From contig JAYPDM010000001.1 in the NCBI GenBank assembly GCA_038125265.1, positions 53,485 to 117,484 on the forward strand: a stretch of 64,000 nucleotides of DNA, written 5' to 3'. A program made the position numbers and the translations under genes. The notes under the pieces are model-generated. The model worked only from the letters and a program-made list of their open reading frames with translations, was not told where the DNA came from and did not search any database. Source of the stretch: JAURFX01 sp038125265 (GTDB lineage: Bacteria; Pseudomonadota; Gammaproteobacteria; Steroidobacterales; Rariloculaceae). Below, piece by piece: positions 63,919 through 64,000 of this stretch; the stretch's first letter is position 1; every line of letters begins with the position of its first letter.

Positions 63919-64000
63919 TGCTATTCATCTCCTGAATAAAAATAATACCAGCTTTTCTAAGTCTTTGAATGAGCACATCTCCAAGACCTGTTGCACTTGT
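63911..64000 (-). CDS. C-terminal end of an unidentified gene, cut by the window edge
   Basis: Only the last 29 residues are visible. They contain TGLGDVLIQRLRKAGIIF and end in NSNE before a TAA that overlaps the DUF411 start. I do not recognise the family. A second frame is also open for 24 codons, but this one couples to the DUF411 start and reads more like a folded protein. Confidence 0.5.
   Translation of the reverse strand, partial: TSATGLGDVLIQRLRKAGIIFIQEMNSNE

Noticed and set aside
1..64000. Defence island, prophage, CRISPR array, insertion sequence or biosynthetic cluster
   Set aside because: All genes are housekeeping families in conserved order; no repeats, transposases, integrases or phage genes were seen.

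Overview
This is an AT-rich, very tightly packed chromosomal segment that looks like housekeeping DNA of a streamlined, probably marine, gammaproteobacterium. The basis is gene order. mraZ through ftsA is flanked by rnpB, rsmI, lpoA, sspA and petCBA; murA-ibaG sits against lptC-lptA-lptB-rpoN; and rpsU-yqeY-dnaG-rpoD is followed by an ileX-like tRNA. These blocks match the gammaproteobacterial (Pseudomonas-like) arrangement with several genes removed. Short intergenic spaces, many 1-15 bp overlaps, and convergent genes that abut or overlap all suggest a reduced genome. A SAR86-, SUP05- or similar-type lineage would fit, but I cannot name the organism from sequence alone.

Layout. 1-14897 (minus): division and cell wall (dcw) cluster mraZ-rsmH-ftsL-ftsI-murE-murF-mraY-murD-ftsW-murG-murC-murB-ftsQ-ftsA, with ftsA cut by the window edge and no ddl gene. 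15101-17475: RNase P RNA, rsmI, and a one-domain LpoA lipoprotein. 17495-22164 (minus): ibaG, murA, the cytochrome bc1 complex petABC and sspA. 22215-25363 (plus): lptC-lptA-lptB-rpoN. 25360-34741 (minus): a small membrane protein, mpl and a LON-domain protein, then a central-carbon operon tkt-gap-pgk-glycerate kinase-pyk. 34762-41894: rnd, adk, a pyrophosphate module (PPi-dependent phosphofructokinase plus proton-pumping pyrophosphatase), pcm and tolC. 41891-46179 (minus): hldE and a split B12-dependent ribonucleotide reductase (nrdJa, nrdJb) behind an NrdR box. 46611-54587: degQ, an NDUFA9-like epimerase, cca, uppP, a MidA/NDUFAF7-like methyltransferase, the folate genes folM, folK and folB, and tsaD. 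54673-61508: macromolecular-synthesis operon, sbcB, a WYL-domain regulator and tRNA-Ile(CAU). 61622-64000: typA, a DUF411 metal-binding protein and the end of an unidentified gene.

How the genes work together. The dcw, murA, mpl, uppP and LpoA genes make, recycle and polymerise peptidoglycan. Lpt, hldE and tolC serve the outer membrane. The tkt-pyk operon, PPi-PFK and H+-PPase suggest lower glycolysis/gluconeogenesis tied to pyrophosphate, with an entry point for glycerate. petABC is the respiratory bc1 complex.

I found no mobile element, CRISPR array, prophage or defence island. I do not see a convincing new multi-gene system. The points most worth a second look are helically phased repeats in the mraZ promoter, a half-converted zinc site in adenylate kinase, the single-domain LpoA, precise gene losses at the ibaG/lptC junction, the pyrophosphate/glycerate carbon module, and a WYL regulator with its own palindrome.
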